Below, piece after piece: positions 5,958 to 8,568 of a DNA stretch of 8,568 bases. The notes beneath the pieces are model-generated. The model was not told the DNA's origin. It did no database searches and was given only the letters and a program-made list of their open reading frames with translations. This stretch comes from an uncultured Clostridia bacterium. Lineage in GTDB: Bacteria > Bacillota > Clostridia > Lachnospirales > Anaerotignaceae. Every line of letters starts with the position of its first letter. The first letter of the stretch is position 1. The position numbers were made by a program, and so were the translations under genes. The stretch covers positions 1-8,568 of the forward strand of contig CAMQRG010000079.1 in NCBI GenBank assembly GCA_947036475.1. Reading direction: 5' to 3'.

Positions 5958-6710
5958 ATGATTGGTATTGATTTTTCGCAGGTTTGGGGAATTTTGGGGC
6001 AGCTTGGCGAAGGCATGGGCGCATCGGTAATGATTTTTGCCCTGACGCTGCTGTTTTCCATGCCGCTTGGCCTTCTGGTGGCATTCGGGCGCATGTCCAA
6101 ATGGGCGCCTTTGCGGTTTTTGCAAAAAGAGGAAGTGAAACAGCCTGTGGGTCTGGGCGGAAAAATCAAAGCAGGAGTCCTTGGCTTTAAGCCGATACAG
6201 TTTATTGTAAAGATTTTCATTGCGATACTGCGTGGTACGCCGCTGATGTTGCAGCTTATTGTTGTGTTTTATGGACCGTTTTACCTTTTCGGGATGCAGC
6301 TGCCGAGGTCGTACCGTTTCATTGCGGTGCTGATTGGTTTTTCTGTGAACTATGCGGCGTATTTTGCGGAAATTTACCGCTCCGGTATTGAGTCGATTCC
6401 TGTTGGGCAGTATGAAGCGGCGGCAGTACTGGGATACAGCAAAAGCCAGACTTTCCGCAGGATTATATTCCCGCAGATGGCAAAGCGTATTGTGCCGCCG
6501 GTTACGAACGAGGTTATTACGCTGGTAAAAGATACTTCGCTGGCGTTTGTGCTGACATACGAAGAAATGTTCACCATTGCGAAACAGATTGCGGCGAAAG
6601 AAGGGTCTATTCTGCCGCTGTTCGTTGCGGGCGTGTTCTATTTCATATTTAACTTCGTCGTGGCCTTTGTGATGGAGCGAATCGAAAAGGCAATGGATTA
6701 TTACCGTTAA
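5958..6710 (+). CDS. Amino-acid ABC transporter permease (HisM/GlnP family)
   Basis: A 250-residue integral membrane subunit forming the translocation pore, probably as a homodimer because no second permease is present. Hydrophobic segments lie at about 22-44, 82-112, 120-140, 185-200 and 218-240. The N-terminus fits the HEQRo amino-acid permease type, with LRGTPLMLQLIVVFYGPF at 91-108. The ATPase-contacting EAA loop is EAAAVLGYSKSQTFRRIIFPQ (153-173), followed by TNEVITLVKDTSLAFVLTYEE (183-203). Odd feature: about 25-30 extra residues (roughly 50-79, basic) between the first membrane segment and RGTP, where GlnP-type proteins have only a few. ATG 5958 is preferred to GTG 5946 because AGGGTGG (5943-5949) lies eight bases upstream. 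It ends 16 bases before the ATPase gene. Confidence 0.92.
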   Translation: MIGIDFSQVWGILGQLGEGMGASVMIFALTLLFSMPLGLLVAFGRMSKWAPLRFLQKEEVKQPVGLGGKIKAGVLGFKPIQFIVKIFIAILRGTPLMLQLIVVFYGPFYLFGMQLPRSYRFIAVLIGFSVNYAAYFAEIYRSGIESIPVGQYEAAAVLGYSKSQTFRRIIFPQMAKRIVPPVTNEVITLVKDTSLAFVLTYEEMFTIAKQIAAKEGSILPLFVAGVFYFIFNFVVAFVMERIEKAMDYYR

Positions 6711-6720
6711 GGAAGGAGGG
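6711..6720 (+). promoter_or_regulatory. Strong ribosome binding site of the ATPase gene
   Basis: GGAAGGAGGG contains the full AAGGAGG core, about seven bases before ATG 6727, and begins at the base after the permease stop codon. Confidence 0.8.
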
Positions 6721-6726
6721 CATATT

Positions 6727-7488
6727 ATGAAGGTTTTGGAGATTAACCACTGCAATAAAAAATTTGGCGATAATGAAGTGTTGAAAGATATTTCTCTTTC
6801 CGTTTCGGAAGGGCAGGTTGTTTCTATCATTGGTCCCTCCGGCTCCGGCAAGTCTACACTTTTGCGCTGTGCGACACTGCTGGAAACCATGGACGGCGGT
6901 GACCTTGTTTACCTTGGGGAATATGCCGCAAAAGCGGATGCGGTGGGAAAGGCGGTCTATTCAGATAAAGAGAGCCTGAGAAATATCAAAAAGAATTTCG
7001 GACTGGTATTCCAGAATTTCAACCTGTTCCCACATTATTCTGTGATGCGGAATATAACCGAGCCGCCGATATTGATTGGGAAACGCCCGAAAGATGAGGT
7101 ATACAGGGAGGCGCGCGTGCTTCTGGAAAAAATGGGGCTTTCTGATAAGGAGGACGCTTATCCTTTCCAGCTTTCCGGCGGACAGCAGCAGAGGGTATCT
7201 ATTGCGCGCGCGTTGGCGATGAAGCCGAAAATGCTCTTTTTCGATGAACCGACCTCCGCGCTTGACCCGGAACTGACGGGTGAAATTCTGAAGGTCATAA
7301 AAGACCTGGCGGCGGAGCATATGACGATGGTGATTGTAACGCATGAAATGGCGTTTGCGCGTGATGTGTCCAATCATATCATATTCATGGACGGCGGCGT
7401 AATCGTCGAGGAAGGTGCCCCGCAGGATGTAATCAACAACCCGCAGCAGGAGCGGACAAAGGCTTTCCTTGGACGTTTCCAGCAGTAA
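6727..7488 (+). CDS. Amino-acid ABC transporter ATP-binding protein (GlnQ/HisP family)
   Basis: A 253-residue cytoplasmic ATPase that drives import through the permease. All catalytic elements are present: Walker A GPSGSGKS (36-43), Q-loop VFQNFNLFPH (94-103, Q96), signature LSGGQQQR (149-156), Walker B MLFFDEP (169-175), D-loop SALD (177-180) and switch histidine H206 in VTHEMAFA. The C-terminal EEGAPQDVINNPQQERTKAFL (228-248) is characteristic of the polar amino-acid branch. A stretch at about 62-90 is slightly longer than in GlnQ, which I take as minor variation. A very strong SD, GGAAGGAGGG (6711-6720), lies directly after the permease stop. The next gene's SD overlaps this gene's stop codon, indicating coupled translation. 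Confidence 0.96.
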   Translation: MKVLEINHCNKKFGDNEVLKDISLSVSEGQVVSIIGPSGSGKSTLLRCATLLETMDGGDLVYLGEYAAKADAVGKAVYSDKESLRNIKKNFGLVFQNFNLFPHYSVMRNITEPPILIGKRPKDEVYREARVLLEKMGLSDKEDAYPFQLSGGQQQRVSIARALAMKPKMLFFDEPTSALDPELTGEILKVIKDLAAEHMTMVIVTHEMAFARDVSNHIIFMDGGVIVEEGAPQDVINNPQQERTKAFLGRFQQ

Positions 7489-7495
7489 GGGGTGG
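7487..7495 (+). promoter_or_regulatory. Ribosome binding site of the racemase gene, overlapping the ATPase stop
   Basis: AAGGGGTGG shares its first two bases with the TAA of the ATPase gene, so ribosomes finishing the ATPase can reinitiate 11 bases later at 7500. This ties racemase synthesis to the transporter. Confidence 0.65.
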
Positions 7496-7499
7496 AAGT

Positions 7500-8327
7500 A
7501 TGGAAATCGAATTTATTAAAACCAGCCCGACGCAGAATATGACGATATTGGTGAAAACGCCTGTACCGCGGGAAAAACAGCTTGCACTTGCGGAACGGCT
7601 GATTGCATATGACAGCGTATATGCGGAACAGGCGGGCTATATAGAGGAGCCGGAAAATCCGCAGGCGGCGAAACGTCTGCAAATGATGGCGGGGGAATTT
7701 TGCGGGAACGCATCGCTTTCACTTGCCGCTTGGCTGGCGCAGAAAGAGGGGCTTGCCATAGGAGAAACGCGGGAATACCTGTTGGAAGTTTCCGGTGCAG
7801 AGGGGCTTGTTCCCTGTGAGATTACAAGGGAAGGGAGCGTCTTTTTCGGCAAAGCAAAAATGCCCCTGCCTGAGAGGATAGAAGAAAGAACGTTTCGGCT
7901 GGAAGGGAAAGAACTCCGGCTGACGGCAGTTGTTTTTGAAGGAATCACGCATGTAATCGTTCCGGCGGGGCTTTGGGAAGAGGATATGGAACGGAAAGCC
8001 GAAACGGCGGTCAGGCTCTGGGCGGAGGAACTGCCGGACGGTGCAGCATTCGGACTCCTGATTTTGGACGAAAAAAAGTATTCGCTCAAGCCGCTTGTTT
8101 ACCTAAAAGGGGTCAGTATGATTTGGGAACGCGGCTGCGGCAGCGGGACGGCCGCTGTGGGGGCGTATCTTGCATGGAAAAATGGGAAAGCGGTTTCTGT
8201 AGAACTGCACCAGCCCGGCGGAAAAATGAGGGCAGAAGCCGGATATCAGAATGGCGTAATTTCCACGCTGTATATTGCGGGGCACGTTTCGATTGTGGCA
8301 GAGGGCACTGCTTTTTTGGAAGGATAG
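7500..8327 (+). CDS. PLP-independent amino-acid racemase, DapF-fold, CntK/histidine-racemase-like
   Basis: A 275-residue cytoplasmic protein of the diaminopimelate-epimerase fold, which inverts the alpha carbon of amino acids with two cysteines acting as acid and base, without cofactor. Both are present in two pseudo-symmetric halves: C68 in GEFCGNASLSLA (65-76) and C213 in WERGCGSGTAAVGA (209-222). True DapF begins with a KMHGLGNDF-type motif and has TLACGTG-like surroundings; these are absent. Instead TQNMTILV (11-18), EQAGYIE (43-49), EFCGN, PLVY-(6)-IWE-x-x-CGSGTA and HQPGG (237-241) match the staphylococcal histidine racemase CntK as I remember it. E43 lies where CntK has an active-site glutamate. 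Substrate is therefore possibly histidine or another polar amino acid; unproven. No opine synthase (CntL, CntM) is next to it. It is the last gene of the transporter operon and is probably translationally coupled to the ATPase, so it likely acts on the imported amino acid. Confidence 0.8.
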   Translation: MEIEFIKTSPTQNMTILVKTPVPREKQLALAERLIAYDSVYAEQAGYIEEPENPQAAKRLQMMAGEFCGNASLSLAAWLAQKEGLAIGETREYLLEVSGAEGLVPCEITREGSVFFGKAKMPLPERIEERTFRLEGKELRLTAVVFEGITHVIVPAGLWEEDMERKAETAVRLWAEELPDGAAFGLLILDEKKYSLKPLVYLKGVSMIWERGCGSGTAAVGAYLAWKNGKAVSVELHQPGGKMRAEAGYQNGVISTLYIAGHVSIVAEGTAFLEG

Positions 8328-8344
8328 GGGAAAGAGCCGAAAGG

Positions 8345-8372
8345 CTTATTAAAATGTATACGTTTTAATAAG
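8345..8372. repeat. 28-base AT-rich palindrome after the racemase gene
   Basis: CTTATTAAAA (8345-8354) and TTTTAATAAG (8363-8372) are perfect 10-base arms; one wobble and one G-C pair extend the RNA stem to 12 with loop TATA. No T run follows on either strand, and the stem is AT-rich, so it is not a standard terminator. It may be an operator for the downstream gene or a 3'-end stem of the operon mRNA. Confidence 0.55.
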
Positions 8373-8401
8373 TGACAATAAAATACCATCGACCTAACCA
8401 T

Positions 8402-8450
8402 ACCACAAAATATTGTGTTTTTCAACATTTTATTTTGTGGTTTTTGACAT
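8402..8450 (+). terminator. Inverted repeat with T-rich tail, candidate terminator of the ABC-racemase operon
   Basis: ACCACAAAATA (8402-8412) and TATTTTGTGGT (8431-8441) are perfect 11-base arms around an 18-base loop that can form an inner TGTT/AACA stem. The 3' arm runs into TTTTG and later TTTTTT. The stem is AT-rich apart from its base, so termination would be moderate. The same arms could serve as a regulator site, since the downstream -35-like element overlaps the tail. Confidence 0.45.
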
Positions 8451-8476
8451 TTTTTCGCTTTTTTGAAAGGTATACT
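8444..8476 (+). promoter_or_regulatory. Promoter-like elements for the right-edge gene, with long spacer
   Basis: A perfect -35 TTGACA (8444-8449) and a good -10 TATACT (8471-8476) are 21 bases apart, four more than the usual 17. Either the true -35 is a poorer hexamer nearer the -10, or the promoter needs a DNA-distorting activator. Transcription would start near 8483, about 25 bases before the ATG at 8508. Confidence 0.4.
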
Positions 8477-8507
8477 TTGTGGAAAAGTGTGCAAATGGAG
8501 GGTGTTT

Positions 8508-8568
8508 ATGGGAAAATTCAAATTGCCCGAGAGCGGGCAGAAGATGTGGAACGATGCGGTAAAAATAG
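8508..8568 (+). CDS. Start of an unrecognised gene (first 20 codons, cut by the right edge)
   Basis: The frame begins MGKFKLPESGQKMWNDAVKI and is open to the window end. GGAGGG (8497-8502) lies five bases before the ATG, a strong SD. The short segment is hydrophilic with no signal peptide, and I do not recognise a family. An ATG at 8495 in another frame is also open but has no good SD. The promoter-like elements and hairpins upstream suggest a transcription unit separate from the racemase operon. Confidence 0.5.
   Translation, partial: MGKFKLPESGQKMWNDAVKI

Noticed and set aside
5904..6890. Open minus-strand frame of 328 codons antisense to the permease and the start of the ATPase gene
   Set aside because: It lies over a permease with a clear EAA motif and the ATPase Walker A. 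The translated product is low-complexity, rich in Arg, His, Gln and Asn, with no SD.
7500..8327. Annotation as diaminopimelate epimerase DapF
   Set aside because: The fold and both cysteines fit, but the DapF N-terminal motif is missing and the sequence around both cysteines follows CntK-type histidine racemases. No lysine or DAP pathway gene is adjacent.
4999..8327. A complete staphylopine-like metallophore locus
   Set aside because: Only a CntK-like protein is present. No nicotianamine-synthase-like (CntL) or opine-dehydrogenase (CntM) gene, no metal-type transporter and no exporter is seen in the window.

Overview
The window looks like a chromosomal segment of a low-to-middle GC Gram-positive anaerobe, most likely a member of the Clostridia (Lachnospirales-like). 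The evidence is the strong Shine-Dalgarno (SD) sites ahead of nearly every gene, the yerC-pcrA-ligA gene order shared with Bacillota, the lipoprotein-type amino-acid binding protein, and a LigA variant with an unusual NPRNLCSG motif. Species cannot be fixed from the sequence alone. I see no mobile element, CRISPR array, tRNA or rRNA.

Left half, all on the minus strand, in transcription order: a YcdX-like PHP-domain metal-dependent phosphatase (4718 to 4005), a YerC/TrpR-family DNA-binding protein (3916 to 3593) followed by a good intrinsic terminator, then the helicase gene pcrA (3313 to 1067) behind its own promoter, and ligA (from 1049, running off the left edge). pcrA and ligA are 17 bases apart and form a DNA repair and replication operon. 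Helicase and ligase act together in repair synthesis; YerC is a neighbour of this pair in Bacillus too.

Right half, all on the plus strand: a four-gene operon starting at 4999. It encodes a family-3 solute-binding lipoprotein, an amino-acid ABC permease, its ATPase, and a PLP-independent amino-acid racemase of the diaminopimelate-epimerase fold. The racemase resembles the histidine racemase CntK of staphylopine synthesis much more than DapF. A 10-bp hairpin with a short T run lies between the binding-protein gene and the permease gene. It probably raises the relative yield of the binding protein by partial termination or mRNA protection. The operon looks like a coupled uptake and racemisation unit for an amino acid, with no metallophore synthase or dehydrogenase in view. 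This is the most interesting part of the window.

Right edge: a 180-base AT-rich intergenic region carries a 28-base palindrome, an 11-bp inverted repeat that may be a terminator, three copies of a TTTGTGG motif at near-helical spacing, and promoter-like elements. It leads into the first 20 codons of an unrecognised gene at 8508. The two divergent blocks are separated by 4719-4998, which holds a promoter for each direction and two 14-bp palindromes of the form T5-NNNN-A5.
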